A program made the position numbers and the translations under genes. Under the pieces are notes generated by a model, which saw only the letters and a program-made list of their open reading frames with translations, was not told the origin of the DNA and did no database searches. Source: Anniella stebbinsi (lineage: Eukaryota > Chordata > Lepidosauria > Squamata > Anniellidae). From it: 64,000 nt of DNA. Positions 1 to 11,658 of this stretch are shown piece after piece (position 1 is the stretch's first letter; each line of letters begins with the position of its first letter). The stretch lies in assembly GCA_029215795.1 (NCBI GenBank), contig JARDYH010000002.1:294531973-294595972 (forward strand). Reading direction: 5' to 3'.

Positions 1-104
1 GGGGACTCTGCATTTATTCTAGAGTAAACATAAAAAGAGACAGCTGCTAATCACATATCTAAAGTAATGTTTGTTATGATCCTAGTTCACTCACTTTAGC
101 AGTA

Positions 105-105
<1 letters not shown>

Positions 106-135
<30 letters not shown>
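106..135. repeat. (GT)n microsatellite
   Basis: An uninterrupted GT dinucleotide run of about 30 bases. No gene lies around it. Confidence 0.95.
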
Positions 136-429
136 CACATGCATCTGACACCCAGCCTCTAGCTATGGGATATTTCACTTAAGAAGCTAGTAGTTTCCAA
201 ACTCCATTGTTCAAGGAAGCAATCTCAGTCATATCAACTACCACAGACTCAGTGGGTCATCACACGAGGCTGAACTCCCTCATTTTTGTTGTGGCTTTCT
301 GCTTCTGCTTTTTTTTCCAGGATTATGTTGGGCTTCTTTAAACTGCAGTCACATGATTTGAGTTGAAATTAATTGAAAACTTCCTTGCCCATCTTTTCTG
401 TTATGCAGCACCACCTATAGGCTGAATTA

Positions 430-640
430 TAGCTCAATATCAGCAGTTCACATAGCCGATTGATCGGAATAATGCCCCTTTTTGCATTATCCGATCTTTT
501 TGAAAGCGGGATAAATGAGGGAAAGTGTGGGAAACATCCTGGAGGTTGATGGCATAATGTAAGGATCTGCTAACTTCCGAGAATGACAAATCATGAGCAT
601 GGAATAAATCGCTCATATAGAGAAGCTCTCATTCAATGTA
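430..640. mobile_element. decayed MITE of the 'AATAAATCGCTC' family
   Basis: Two blocks are shared with the copy at 12265-12510: one around 'CATCCTGGAGGTTGA' and a terminal block reading 'AATAAATCGCTCATATAGAG'. The same terminal theme recurs at 57105-57245. Non-coding and degenerate; both ends are approximate. Confidence 0.5.
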
Positions 641-1387
641 GAATTAGAAGGGCAATGTTAGAAGAAGAACTGCAAGTATGTAATCGAACACTGGACAACA
701 GCTCTTCCCCACTCATCTACCTGTCTATGTCTTGTGCAGTTTTGCCAATGAATTCCTCCTTCCCTAAGACATGCTTTTGATGGGAGAAAGTCCAGTTTCT
801 TAAGGTGGGATGGGAGCTGTCTTAATCCGTTAGATGTAACAGGTGACATTGTCTGTATGTTTATCTAAAGCTATATATATCAAAAGAATATATAGCTCTT
901 TTTAAGGAGCTGAATCGGTATTGCTTCTTTCAACATTCTGAAGTTTGGAGATGATTATCGCTCACAAATCACGCCATCACCAATGTAAACAAACATTACT
1001 CTGAATAATTTCTGCTCCTTTGTCAACCTGCATGTGTCACAGCTACATTTTTCTTACTATGTTTTTTCTCCATTTACACAGGTATTGATTTACAGTCTGT
1101 TTGAGGAAGTGAATTAACTCAGACATAAGAGTAAATAAGTTAGAGAAGAAAGACCTATCCCTGTCTGTCTGTCAATGAATGAGGAGTGCAAAGCATACAG
1201 AACAGCATAAAGACATCACCATTATGGAATACATGTTTTAGAAATATACACTGGTCATTAATGCTGACAGATATGGGAGTGCCACTGTACAGGACAATGT
1301 GGGTTTATGGGAACATTAGTCCAGTGATTTTCTCTGCCTATGCTTTTATTTAAAAAGCTGTCATGTGGAGAATGAGACACATAAGGA
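641..1387. other. no recognisable feature
   Basis: AT-rich sequence with no frame, repeat or RNA gene that I can identify. The short open frames here start and stop without any recognisable motif. Confidence 0.6.
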
Positions 1388-1690
1388 CATCAACATAAGA
1401 AGAACCCTGCTGGATCAGACCAAAGACCTATCTATTCTAGCATCCTGTTTCCCATAGTGGCTAGCCAAAATGCCTGTGGGAAGCCCAGAAGCAGGACATG
1501 AGTGTAACATCCCTCTCCTACTGTTGTTTCCCAGTTATTCGGAGGCCTGGTTCTTCTAATCCGAGAGATAGTATATTCACCATGAATGTAGTCATGGACA
1601 GCCTTATCTTCTGTTAATTTTTCTAATTCTCTATTAAAGCCATCTAAGCTGCTGGCCATCACCATGTGGTAGTGAATTTCACAGATTCTA
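1388..1690 (-). mobile_element. CR1 LINE 3' end (non-coding)
   Basis: Read on the minus strand, this ends in 'CTGATCCAGCAGGGTTCTTC' followed by 'TTATGTTG', the 3' terminus typical of squamate CR1 copies. The same terminus occurs at 29895-30010 (minus) and 49003-49145 (plus). It is 3' untranslated region only; the coding part is absent, as in a 5'-truncated LINE copy. Confidence 0.65.
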
Positions 1691-2640
1691 TAGATTAACT
1701 ATGCACAAGCACTTCTACTGATAGTTCTGTTTGGAAAGTCATTAACGTTCAGAAAGAGGACTTCCTGTTAACTTTGAATTAGTCATCAGTGTAGGTGTTA
1801 AATATTGTGTGAATGGCACGTTAGAATGGCAGCAGCGCCATCAGACGGCGTTATGTGGCTCATGGAAAGGATATTCTGAAAAGTTAGCATGTAGGCAGTG
1901 GCATCTACTGCTCCTTTTCACCACCACCATTGTCTGGGCCAGAGCAAGAGGCAGGTGAATAAGTAGGTTGCATGAGTGAAGAGGAGGCACAAGCCAGGGA
2001 GCTTGTGTCAGGGGCCCCATCCTACTGGGGTGTAGGCCCTCAGCAGGTGCCCAACCATATTTACCTTTGGCATTGGCCCTGCACTCCACACAGATTAATA
2101 CACATCCCAGCTATATCACAAGAGTTTCAATTTTGTCGGCAAACCAGCCTGTGCATCCATCCATTCCATGGTATATCCAGCTTGCTGTCTTTGAAATGAA
2201 AGACACAAACATAGGTTTTAAAAGGGTAATGGAATTTCATCTTATCAGTCAGAGCTACATTGCTATGAAATGACGGCAACCTCAGAGCTAATGTTTGTCA
2301 TGAAAAAAATACTTTAAAAAAAATCCTAGAGGATATTATAACTCAGATAGCTTGGGGGTAAAGTGAAACTGGCATAGTTATTCATATATTCTCTTTAGAT
2401 GAAAACCAAGCAGCCTTCCACAAATTGGAGTTCCAAAGGCATTTTTTGTTTAAAATCAGTTTGCTTGGATTTATTTTGCAAATGTAGCAGAAAAGAAGCA
2501 GTGCGACAAGTTGTATAGAAATATCAGTCCTCAAATGTGGAAAAGGATTTTTATTCTATAAGGAAGCTGATCAGAGCATCCAGCACAATGACATGGCATG
2601 AGCTCCTTGTTAGTAGTCCATTTCGACTGCAGCAGACTGT
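1691..2640. other. no recognisable feature
   Basis: Mixed-composition DNA without a recognisable coding or repeat signature. Several short open frames overlap on both strands, which argues against any of them being real. Confidence 0.55.
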
Positions 2641-2870
2641 AGCTTGAAGCAGCTGCGTTTTATTTTATTACATTTATATCCCACCTTTTCCCCAAAGCAC
2701 TCCAGACAGCATACATCATTCACTCCCTCCTCCATTTCATCTTCACAATACCCCTGTGAAGTAGGCTAGGCTGAAAGATAGTGACTGGCCCAAGGTCACC
2801 CAGTAAGTGTTATGGCTGAGTGGGGATTTGAGCTTGGGTCTGCCCAGTCCAGTACTCTAAGTATGACAGT
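2641..2870 (-). mobile_element. MIR-like (CORE) SINE
   Basis: The plus strand shows the reverse complement of a MIR-type SINE: a block around 'CACAATACCCCTGTGAAGTAG', then 'CCCAAGGTCACCCAGTAAGT', then 'GGGGATTTGAGCTTGGGTCT', which corresponds to the tRNA-like head. The element ends in an AT-rich tail at 2641-2665. A second, plus-strand copy lies at 6710-6925. Confidence 0.6.
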
Positions 2871-2884
2871 ACTCTAAGTATGAC

Positions 2885-2998
2885 ACATCCAGATGTTTTG
2901 GTCCAGAACTCCCATCCACTCTAACCAACATAGTCAGTGGTGAGGGATAATGAGAGCTGTAGGCCAAAACATCTGAAGTGCTGCCAGTTGCCCAACCT
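2885..2998. mobile_element. small palindromic MITE ('CAACTCCCATC' family)
   Basis: The arms read 'CCAGATGTTTTGGTCCAGAA' and, inverted, 'AGGCCAAAACATCTGAAGTG', with a centre containing 'GTGAGGGATAATGAGAG'. Related copies lie at 12925-13030, 29360-29475, 31713-31830, 34265-34375 and 46462-46535. Non-autonomous and non-coding. Confidence 0.5.
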
Positions 2999-2999
2999 G

Positions 3000-3994
3000 A
3001 TGTAATGTAGGGTGGCCATAGGTCCTTTTTTCCCAGAGGTCAGTAGCACTGCATCTGAGAGAGCTTTGGCTATTGGGCAGTATAGAAATGAAATAAGTAT
3101 CTGAAGGGCATTCAAAGCACTTGGAATTCCTTATCTAGAAATCCTTACAACACCCTTGTATGAGAGGCCAGTATTCTTAATCCCTTCTCAGCACTTTTAC
3201 TTAGGCTGTTTGTGCTACAGGAGTTTGTAATTGTTGAAAGTCTTTGGAAGTGTTCTTCCCAAAGACTAGCTGAAAAAGAAATTGGGTAATAAACTCCAAA
3301 TTCATTTTATTGATCTGTCCTCTATGAAAACGAGACCCTTGGAGTATTTCTGGGAGGCTTAATGCCTAAATTGGGAGTTATTGCTGCTGTTAGTTTCAGA
3401 ACTCCGTGAATGCTAATGCACATTACCCCTGCCTGCTGGGGCTGTTGCGCCGATTTTCTTAGCTTTGCATGATGGTTCAAGTCCTATTGGGACTCTTGCA
3501 AAGCTCCAAGTGGAACCAGTCAAGGTAAGGGATGTCAGAAAGTGACAGGACTTGAAATTAAGATTGTGTTTAAAAAACTCAAATAGAGTTCTTGAGAGCA
3601 GAAGGTCAGTTAGAATAGATGTCATCAGTAGGTGAATACAGACAAATGTCGGGCTGAAACTAAAAAAAATGAAATTCAGTGAGGACAAATGTATTCAGTA
3701 AAAATTAAATATAAAATATGACAAAATTCTCAGGTATAAGATGGAGGATACCTGGCTTGGTAATAGTACATGTGAAAGGATCTTAGGATTGGAGTTGATC
3801 ACAAGCGGAACAGGAGTAAGCAATGTAAAGGTGGAAAAAAAGGCTAAAGGAATTTTAGTCTGCATTAATAAAACCATCATTTCTGAGTCATAGGGCTAAA
3901 ATGACACACAGCTTCTGTGTGATCCTAATGTTTTTATTTACATGCTGTTTTGCTAGAGGAACCTTCCTGTGAGTTGACCCATGTGAATTAAACC
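3000..3994. other. no recognisable feature
   Basis: No supported gene or repeat. The minus-strand open frames here have low-complexity, hydrophobic translations with no family motif. Confidence 0.5.
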
Positions 3995-5005
3995 AGACGT
4001 CCCCAACCTAGTGTGGCCTCCATATGCGTTGGACTACAACACAGTAAGGCTCAGATTCTTCAAAAGGCAATACTAGACCAGTGGGTCATCTTTGTTGGTC
4101 CCAGGCACTCCATCCTCCCCATCTGGGCCTGAAAAAGTGTGGGTGCATGGAGGCCAAGTTGTAAGCGAACAGAATTGGTGACCTTCCCTAACATCATCAC
4201 TGATCGTGGAGTATCGTGGAGTATGTCTATTAAGGCATCACCCTGAGCTTCCAATTTCGTGGCACAGACTGAGGAATATGGCGACCACTTATGAATCACC
4301 AAAAAAGAGAACCAAAGAGGACACATATTTGCATAAACTTTACATATGCTAATTTATAGATATAAATGCACATTTAGAAATTACTACTATAATTTAAATA
4401 TTAATACTGTACATCGTCCATAATGTAAAAGACTGTGACCAGTGTGCCTGCTAAGTCTGCTGCCGAGGTGCTGTTGATGGACAACTTCAAGGCCCAGCCC
4501 TTGCTTTTGATGGTTACCTTTGAACTAGACTTGGACTGGATTGCTCTTCGAATAGAGGACACCTTCACAATAGAGGGCAGTCCTCTGGCAGCCCTTCAAA
4601 TAAAGAACTGTCCTCTGAAAAGAAAACACTTGGCCACTGTCATTTGAGGCTCAGCCCCCTCTTTGCCTTGTCCTCTGTTTCTTGGTGAAGTTATTTGTCT
4701 TTGAGCCTCATCAGTTTGCCGTCTGTGAAATGGGTGTTGGAGCAGAAAAGTGTGGATTCAGAAGAGTGGTTTTATGTTATGGAGCTCAGAGTCCACCTCT
4801 GCCTTGTATTTAGATTCTTGTCCAAGTTAATTTTCTTTTAGTCTTTGGTCGGAAATGGATGTTTTGTGACTGCCCATGCCCACCATGACAGATATTTGGT
4901 GAATGGGCAATCCCCCTAGCAGCCATTTTGTAAGAACACTCATGACACTCTCAAAATTCCAAATGTGTGTACTGATCCAAAATGTTTGGGGACCACTGAT
5001 GTACA
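3995..5005. mobile_element. possible hAT-like MITE with a nested element
   Basis: The left end reads 'GTCCCCAACCTAGTG' and the right end 'TTTGGGGACCACTGATG', which resemble the inverted ends of a common repeat theme also seen at 45173-45895 and 62490-62600. The middle is occupied by the separate element at 4262-4650. Boundaries are tentative. Confidence 0.3.
4262..4650 (+). mobile_element. hAT-like non-autonomous element, 'TATGGCGACC' family
   Basis: Starts 'TATGGCGACCACTTATGAAT' and ends near 'CTTGGCCACTGTCATT'. About 135 bases match the copy at 32688-33056 almost perfectly; the family also occurs at 36715-37125 and, inverted, at 40545-40790. Internal features shared by the copies are 'TAGAGG' and 'CTGTCCTCTG' blocks near the 3' end. 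Non-coding. Confidence 0.55.
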
Positions 5006-5149
5006 CTATATGACTAAAATATGGGTGTGCCTTCATACAATTAACTAGTAGAAATTAATATCATGCCCTGCCTTGATACTGGAAGATGACCTGAAATACC
5101 TTTGTGGCGCCGAGCTGCATTACTATGTTAAATCCCTTTGTAGAGATTT

Positions 5150-6165
5150 AATAAAACTTGCCAACTCTGCCATTACAGTATGGTGTAGGTTGTTTGATGA
5201 GGTTGAATTTGATGGCCAGTTGTTGGTGAATTATTTTTGCAGCTGTATTGTGTCAGTCCATATAGTCCATTCCTGCCAGAATTTTACATCCTCCTGTGAC
5301 GTGGTCTATTGTTTCTTGGAATTGATGGCATTTCTTACATAAATCTGTTGTTACACTGTTGTCTTTTATGATGTAGTTTTGGTAGTTCTTGGTTGCTATA
5401 ACTTGATCCTGTATAGCTATTAGGAATCCTTCTGTTTCTGGAAATAGCTCACCCTTCTTGAGCCATTCATACGATTATTCTTTGTTTATTTGTGGGTTCT
5501 GTATTATGTTGTAGTGCTTCCCACGGAGTGCTTTTTGTGCCCTTTTTTCTTTTTTCTCTGTGAGTGTGAGTGGTCGTGTTTGGTCTTTGTTTTGTAGTGC
5601 TAGGTTAAATGGGGTGTAATTTTTATCTGCTTTTAATATGGCTTTATGAATGGGGGTGTTTTTAGTGTGGAAGAATTCTCTGAGTGATTTTATCTGTTTA
5701 GTATGAATTGTGTTAATGTCCAGAAAACCTCTTCCTCCTTTCCTGCTGATTGTTATCCTTTCAATGCATGAGTTGGGGTGGAGCATGCGGTTTTTCGTGA
5801 GTTCGGTGCGATTGAGTCTGTTTATTTCTTTGAGTTCAGCATGTGTCCAGTGTGTGATTCTGAATATGTATGTGAAGATGGGTATTGTGTAGGTGTTGAT
5901 GGCTTTGAAAATGTTTTTAGAGTTGAATTTGGATTTTAGGATTTGTGATAGGTGGGTTTTATATTGCATTCTTAGTTGAGTTTTTACCATGATTGATTTT
6001 TGTGTTTTGTTGGAATCCTATTTTTATGTTTCATTTTCTTCCATGTTATCTAATATTTAGTTATTTAGTGTTTCTGCTGTTTCTTCTTCTTCTTTCCATT
6101 TCTTCTTTCTACGTGTAGCATCTTGCATTTTTCTATCCTGAATTCCATTTTAATGTCTGTCGTAA
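5150..6165 (-). pseudogene. R4/Dong-like LINE reverse transcriptase, C-terminal remnant
   Basis: A minus-strand frame of 171 codons (5475-5990) reads as the region after the polymerase of an R2/R4-type LINE. It contains 'INTYTIPIFTYIFRITHWT', 'GGRGFLDINTIHTKQIKSL' and 'KALRGKHYN'. After a stop the same protein continues (about 5474-5150) with 'EWLKKGELFPETEGFLIA', 'IQDQVIATKNYQ' and a Cys/His cluster, 'LCKKCHQFQETIDHVTGGCK', consistent with the C-terminal zinc-finger-like and restriction-like endonuclease region of this clade. Upstream, the frame can be followed with stops to about 6165 ('MEFRIEKCKMLHV'). The polymerase core and N-terminus are missing, so the copy is 5'-truncated and dead. 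The R4/Dong assignment is from remembered family motifs. Confidence 0.75.
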
Positions 6166-6183
6166 GTTATTATTATTATTATG
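6166..6183. repeat. (TTA)n short microsatellite
   Basis: A short TTA/ATT run immediately beside the truncated 5' end of the R4-like LINE. Confidence 0.8.
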
Positions 6184-6419
6184 GAACTAAAAAATACCAA
6201 ACTAGTTCACTATTTCAATCAGTAATTTCCTCCTTGAATCACAGTTTTTCTTTCCTGTGGACACACTCCCTGTTCCAAAAGTAGCTTCCTGACTGTCTTT
6301 TGGCAAATGAAGACTAAAATCCTAAAATCATGCACATTCATTTTCAAAATGTTCTGGATATCAACATGTTTCATAGACTGTAATGTATTATAGGCCTGTA
6401 TGGCAAATAATATTGACTG

Positions 6420-6660
6420 AAGCCAGGGACGGCCGGATACATTTTGTTGCCTGAAGTGAAGGATAAGATGGCACTACCTCCTCCTATGTGCAGAAGCCAG
6501 TGAAATCATACTTTGACATTAAGAAAAGGACAGTGCATCTGAGGACAGCAGGGCAAGCCACTGTCCAGCAACACCCACCATGACTTGCCACCCCTCAGTA
6601 TCTGCTGCCTGAAGCGGCCACCTCACTTTGCCTAATGATAGCACTGGTCTTGACTGAAGC
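6420..6660. mobile_element. possible decayed MITE
   Basis: Starts 'CCAGGGACGGCCGGATACA' and ends 'GATAGCACTGGTCTTGACTG'; the internal block 'TTTTGTTGCCTGAAG' resembles 'CATTTTGCTGCCCCCC' at about 13415. Weak, and not coding. Confidence 0.3.
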
Positions 6661-6709
6661 TAGTCCATACTACCATCATTACTTGGCAAAGTCAACATAA
6701 GTTGATATT

Positions 6710-6925
6710 GAGGGCCAGTGTTGGACTTGGACTGGGTGTTGGATGAGGACTGGGGAGATTTAGGTTCAAACCCTCATCAGCCAGGAAGTTCACTGGTGAT
6801 TTTGGGCCAGTCAGTATCTCTCAGCCTAACCTATGTCACAAGGTTGTCATGAGGCTAAAATGATGGTGCCCTGAACTGCTTGGAGGAAATATAATATATT
6901 CATACAATAAATAAATAAAACATTT
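6710..6925 (+). mobile_element. MIR-like (CORE) SINE
   Basis: A plus-strand copy of the family at 2641-2870. It has a tRNA-like head with 'AGGTTCAAACCCTC' in the box B position, the core block 'GTCACAAGGTTGTCATGAGG', and a 3' tail 'AATAAATAAATAAAA'. Confidence 0.6.
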
Positions 6926-7021
6926 CCAATGGATTTGAATAAGTTTTGTATTGCTAGTGAAAGTGGGTTATACGTAATGGCAGAAGCTCAGTCAAATCAT
7001 TCCACCCACATTCAACACTGA

Positions 7022-7160
7022 ACTTAGGAAATTCATTTATTAATGGTATTTCTATGCCACCCCATAACCTATGTTTTCTAGGCAGCATACATAAAAGTGA
7101 TTGAAATACAAAATAGACAATTAAAATACAGTTACAATAAAGAACACATCATAATAGAGA
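7022..7160 (-). mobile_element. L2-type LINE/SINE 3' tail
   Basis: Minus-strand 3' terminus: a short A/T repeat, then 'GGTATTTCTATGCCACCCCA', 'CTAGGCAGCATACATA' and an A-rich stretch. The structure matches the tails at 7395-7580, 20385-20540, 23576-23720, 36040-36250 and 48908-49000. Confidence 0.5.
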
Positions 7161-7394
7161 TAAATCAATTTGATTAGGCACGGGAAGGTCTTAAAACTTC
7201 GACAAGTGACATCCTCAAAATCCTTTATAGCCCTAAAAGGGGCCTTAAAAAGCCTGGGAGAATAAAAAGTTTGAGTACAAACTAGTCAAATATTATGGGA
7301 ATTTTTGGTGGGGGTTGGGTGATGTGACTTACTTTCATCACTGATCTTGTGAAGTTTCAGTGGATACACAGTTCACAGTATGGCAATTCCTGGC

Positions 7395-7580
7395 TTATTT
7401 ATTTATTTATTTATTACATTTGTATACCGCCCCATAGCCGAAGCTCTCTGGGCGGTTTACATAGGATTAAAAACAATTAAAAACAATATACAAAAATTAA
7501 AACAGCAAAAACATACAACATATACACAATCTATACATTTAAAAACCACATCAACACTTCAAAAACTACAAAAACAAAAC
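7395..7580 (-). mobile_element. L2-type LINE 3' tail
   Basis: Contains (TTTA)n and then 'TTGTATACCGCCCCATAGCC' and 'AGCTCTCTGGGCGGTTTACA', followed by an A-rich tract. This is the reverse complement of the LINE end at about 50620-50675. Only the 3' untranslated end is present. Confidence 0.65.
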
Positions 7581-7609
7581 AAGATTTCAAGATTTTTCAC
7601 AATGGATGT

Positions 7610-8075
7610 CTTAAAAGTCTGGATTGTTTTCCCTAAATGCATTTAATGCGCCCTAAGCCTCCGTGTAGTTTTAACGGAACTGGGGGCTGGAATGGATTGC
7701 ATCAGGTCGTGGCAGGGAAAAGCGATCTCTCCCAGCAGACGGCTCCAAGCCTCAATATAAAACCCAAACCTTGCATCCCAGGCTCCAAAGCATTTTTTAA
7801 AAATGATACAATGCCTGTACTCCCTCGATGCCCCCAAAGAGCCGGACTAAAGGGGCATTCCATTTTTGCCCGGGAGAAAGGCAGTCTGGTTGAAACTCAT
7901 CTGCCAGGACCTGACTGGAAGGAGTATGAGAAGAGGAGGGGGAAATGGAGAGAAACAGCATGGAGCAAAGGACCTTAGGAGAAAAAGAGCAGCTATTCAG
8001 GTGAAAGGGTTAATAAGCTTGATGCGTGTTTGCCTCAGAATTTAAAAAACGTGGCGGCAAACCAGGGGGGGTATT
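7610..8075. mobile_element. decayed MITE related to 13822-14215
   Basis: It shares blocks in order with 13822-14215: 'TTTTCCCTAAATGC', 'GCGCCCTAAGCCTCCGTGTA' and, near the far end, 'GTGGCGGCAAACCAGGGGGG'. The two copies differ mainly by internal insertions and deletions. No coding capacity. Confidence 0.5.
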
Positions 8076-9864
8076 TGGTGTGAAGAAGCTTCAAGTGTTC
8101 ATGCTACTGGTTTAATATGCCTGAAAGCCCTGAACAAGTTGATTCAAGTTTCCTTCCACTGCATTATAAAACTGTTGTGAGATTCAGTAAAATACAAATG
8201 CTGAGGAGGATTTTGGTGTATTCTTTCCCCTGGGGTATGGGAAAGAGTCACAATAGAATGTCATACACTACAGGGTGCAGAGGTGTTAAAGAACTAAGAA
8301 ACACCTAGGGGAAAAATTCTTCTCAGTCTCAATAAATAAATCCCACCCAAGAGAAAATTTTCTCTGTGTTTTAGCTATGTGGAATTAAAACTCAATGGAA
8401 ACCACTGCAGACTCCTTAGGGACATTTGTCAAGTAGGTTAAGCTAGAGAGAAAGAGAGAATAAATTAAACTGACCCACATTTAGAGGAGAAGAAAAATTG
8501 CCCTGAGGTTAAGTTAAAGGAGACAGAGCTGGTAAGCCTGGCAAATTTCTCACAGAATATGTAATTTAGGTCATCAGTGACAAATCCACTCTCCCCACTA
8601 TTATTGGGTGCTTTTGTTAGAAGCTTTCACCTGAAATTTGAAATAGAAGGCATCCTTCAAGGCTGCTTCTCATGCAGCATTCTAAAGACTTACTGTGTCA
8701 GCTTTTACAAGTCATTCCTGAATCAAGATAGGCGAGTGCCAATATGCACAACTATCTCAGACAGAAGGACTGTGAACTGCAGAGCTGCTCTGGAATTAGG
8801 GCAGGCAGGTGCCCAACTTTACAGAGGACAGCACTCTATTTGAAGAGTTGCCAGGGAACAGTCCTCTATTTGAACACTTGCACCAGCAGAGCAGACCTTG
8901 TGTGTGTGTGTGTGGAGGGGGGTATTTGTGTGTGCGGGATCACAGCTTTTAACCCTTTTTCTCCTTCATTGAACTTCTTTTTCCATCCCCATCCTATTGT
9001 TTGCAATGGAAGAGAAATTAACAATGCCAGATACCTTGGCCTCTCAGAGGTCTTCTATTCGAGGCATGTAATGTGTTCTCATCATTCCCTATTTATGATT
9101 CTTTACAGGTTCTTTCAATGACATTGTGCCCCTCCACTTTTGCTTCTGCTTTTTGGCAAGTGTTTTTAGAGCAGGGGAATTGCAGTATTATTTGTGAAAG
9201 TGAAAAAAGCTTTTTTCCATTTACGTAATTGTGCCATTCCATTATACCACTGTGCCATCTAAAGGTTATGTAGCAGAAAAGGAAGTAAATAAATACTCTT
9301 TGTGTAGTGCTTGGACATCAATTCTGCGACAAAACCAAAAGTAGATACAGCAGATTAACAGCTTCACATAAAAAAGCTCACAGTCTGCAGGCTAATCTAG
9401 TGCATGTATTATGGAATTGCCCAATAGGGATGCCTTTCTAGTTTGAGGTCCTAACTGGGATCAACATGGTGTTAGAAATTTTACTCAGTGTATAATAATA
9501 TGCATATCCCTGGGAATTGTAGGCCTTTTGTTTGGGGTGGTGGAGTGGTCTAAACTTGCATACGATTGCAGCTTAAATGTTTTACATTTTCAAGGATAAA
9601 ACAGCTTATTAAAAAGTTGTTGGAAGAAAAACTAAATTTACAATATCGTAAAATTAATTTGATGACTTTCTTCCCCCTCATTGAGTATTTAACTGGGAAC
9701 ACTTGTATGAGTACCTGCGTGATAGAGATCCACCTTTTCCTCCACACTTCACCACATGCAGCTGTCCAACTGGGCCTATGCTGTGCTATGTACACTAATG
9801 GTTTGACTCAGTATAAAGCAGTTTTGTATGCTTGTATATATTCTCATATCCAATATGCGTTCCC
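8076..9864. other. mostly unannotated; hAT-like fragment near 8740-8890
   Basis: No gene recognised. At about 8820-8890 'AGAGGACAGCACTCTATTTG' and 'CAGTCCTCTATTTGAACACT' match the 3' end of the 4262-4650 family. A short (TG)n lies near 8900. The longer open frames (8744-9121, 9566-9979) have no recognisable motif. Confidence 0.5.
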
Positions 9865-10302
9865 TAGGGTGACCACATTGGGGAAACCAAAAAAGAGGAC
9901 ACCCAGTGAGGGGGAGGGGCTGAGAAAGCACGCTTTCCAGGGTCTCTGGAAATCATGTCATTCCCCCTTGCCATGCTAATGGTGGCTGCCATTAGCATGC
10001 CGGGGAGAATGGCACGCTTTCCGGAGGTCCCAGAAAAAGCGCTTTTCCCTCCTCTGTCCTGATTGGAGTGAAGGAGGGGAAAGTGTGCCCCCCCTGCTCC
10101 AATTGGGGCCTTTTCCAGCAATTACACACTTTCCCCTTTAAAGCCTCGATTGGAGTGGGGAAGGGTGGGATGACAGCCTTAAAGGGGAAAGCATGTAATT
10201 CCAGGACATTATAGAAAATTATAGAAAATCTGCCCTGACACCCGGGACAGAACAAAAAAGCAGGACAAATCCGGGGAAATCCAGGCAGTTGGTCACCCTT
10301 GG
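9865..10302. mobile_element. hAT-like element with 'TAGGGTGACCA' ends
   Basis: The left end 'TAGGGTGACCACATTGGGGA' and the right end 'AGTTGGTCACCCTT' are inverted. Next to them are matching inner blocks, 'CCAAAAAAGAGGACA' on the left and 'CAAAAAAGCAGGACAAATCC' on the right. The interior is GC-rich and contains partial inverted repeats ('AAAGTGTGCC', 'AAGGGGAAAGCATG'). I could not find an 8-bp target duplication. Open frames overlapping it on the minus strand are incidental. Confidence 0.5.
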
Positions 10303-11658
10303 TCACCTGCCCCAACATCTATATACGCCTTTTACAGTGTAAATCTCTGTATTGCCCCACCATTCCTTCAGAAACAGCTTGCAAAGAAAGACCCTGGTCA
10401 ACCCATCACCCTAATCCTAGGACTGTGACAGCTTCCAAGCTGTTTATGAAAACAGAAAAAAGTAAAACAAAGAAAAATCCCTGCCGGCCCTTTGTTCTAT
10501 AGAAAAGCAGAGTGAGTGAAGGGGAAAAAATGCTGAACGAGAGAACAGACAAGAAGGGTACCAAAATATTATATCCCAGCTTCAAAGGGATCACCAAATA
10601 GGATTAAACAGAAATTAAACTCTTTGAAAAGGAAGGTCTACAGGTTGTTTTGGCTGAATGTTCAACGAAGCCATTTACACTGGTACATGTGATTGTGGTA
10701 ATCTAGGCCATTTCTCTGGAGAGGCCTTTCTCATTTCACCTATTGGCTAATGTGTGTTTCCTGGTGCAGCTCTTTCTTTTAAATGGAATTGATTCCCCAT
10801 GGTACCTTTTCTATGACTGAATCAGGAGATAAAGCAGTGGCAGCGCTTTCTCCCATCTGTCCCCAGTATCCTGCTTCCACCTAGTCCTTTCATTTGCCCC
10901 CCCCCTTCCACCACTTCCCCACCTGAAGTAGCAAGCAGGACATCTGGTGTGCTGCCCAGCAGATGGAGGGCGGGGATGAAAAAGCTGCATTTTTAAGTGT
11001 CTGGAAGAATCTTCACCTTGCACCCTGGAAACTGTAAAATTAGGGTAAACAAATGTTACGTTTTCCTATGCATTTGCTTCTTTGAGTGGTGCTCTTTGCT
11101 TCATCCAGTCTGACTGCCAGGCAGCTAGAAATTCATTGTTAACACCTGGATGGCAGACTGACTAGGCAGGCATGCAGGTCACCTGGTCCAGGCCTGGTGC
11201 CAGATTCCACTAGGCCCTCAGCAGCCTGTGCCCCCATCACCAAAGCATCCTACCTGCTGCCACCAAAGCCTCCACCTATCATCCCAGGACACCCACCTAC
11301 TGCACCCTCTCATTTACCCACTCATTACCCCACTGCAGCTGAAGCCTCCACTCAACGGCCTTTACCCATCTGCCCAATCGCTGCCATCCCCCCCCCCCAG
11401 CCATCTGCCCCATATTTTTAACCTGGTGGAGAGGCAGGCAGTGGTGGCTGTGGTGGCCAGCACTACATGCAATTTTAAAGTTGTGTGTGGCAGTGATCTT
11501 AACCAATCAGATGTTGCCTTTGGTGGCCAGGGAGACACAACACTGCCTATGAAGGCACAGGAACAATGTAAAGGCCACCCTGTGCCCTCATAGGCAGTGT
11601 TCACCTCAAAAGCAGCATCTGATTGATTAAAAATGTCCTTTTAAAATGGGGCACTGCA
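10303..11658. other. no recognisable gene; C-rich low complexity
   Basis: The stretch 11190-11420 is C-rich with proline-rich translations in several frames, typical of compositional bias rather than coding. The rest shows nothing I recognise. Confidence 0.5.
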
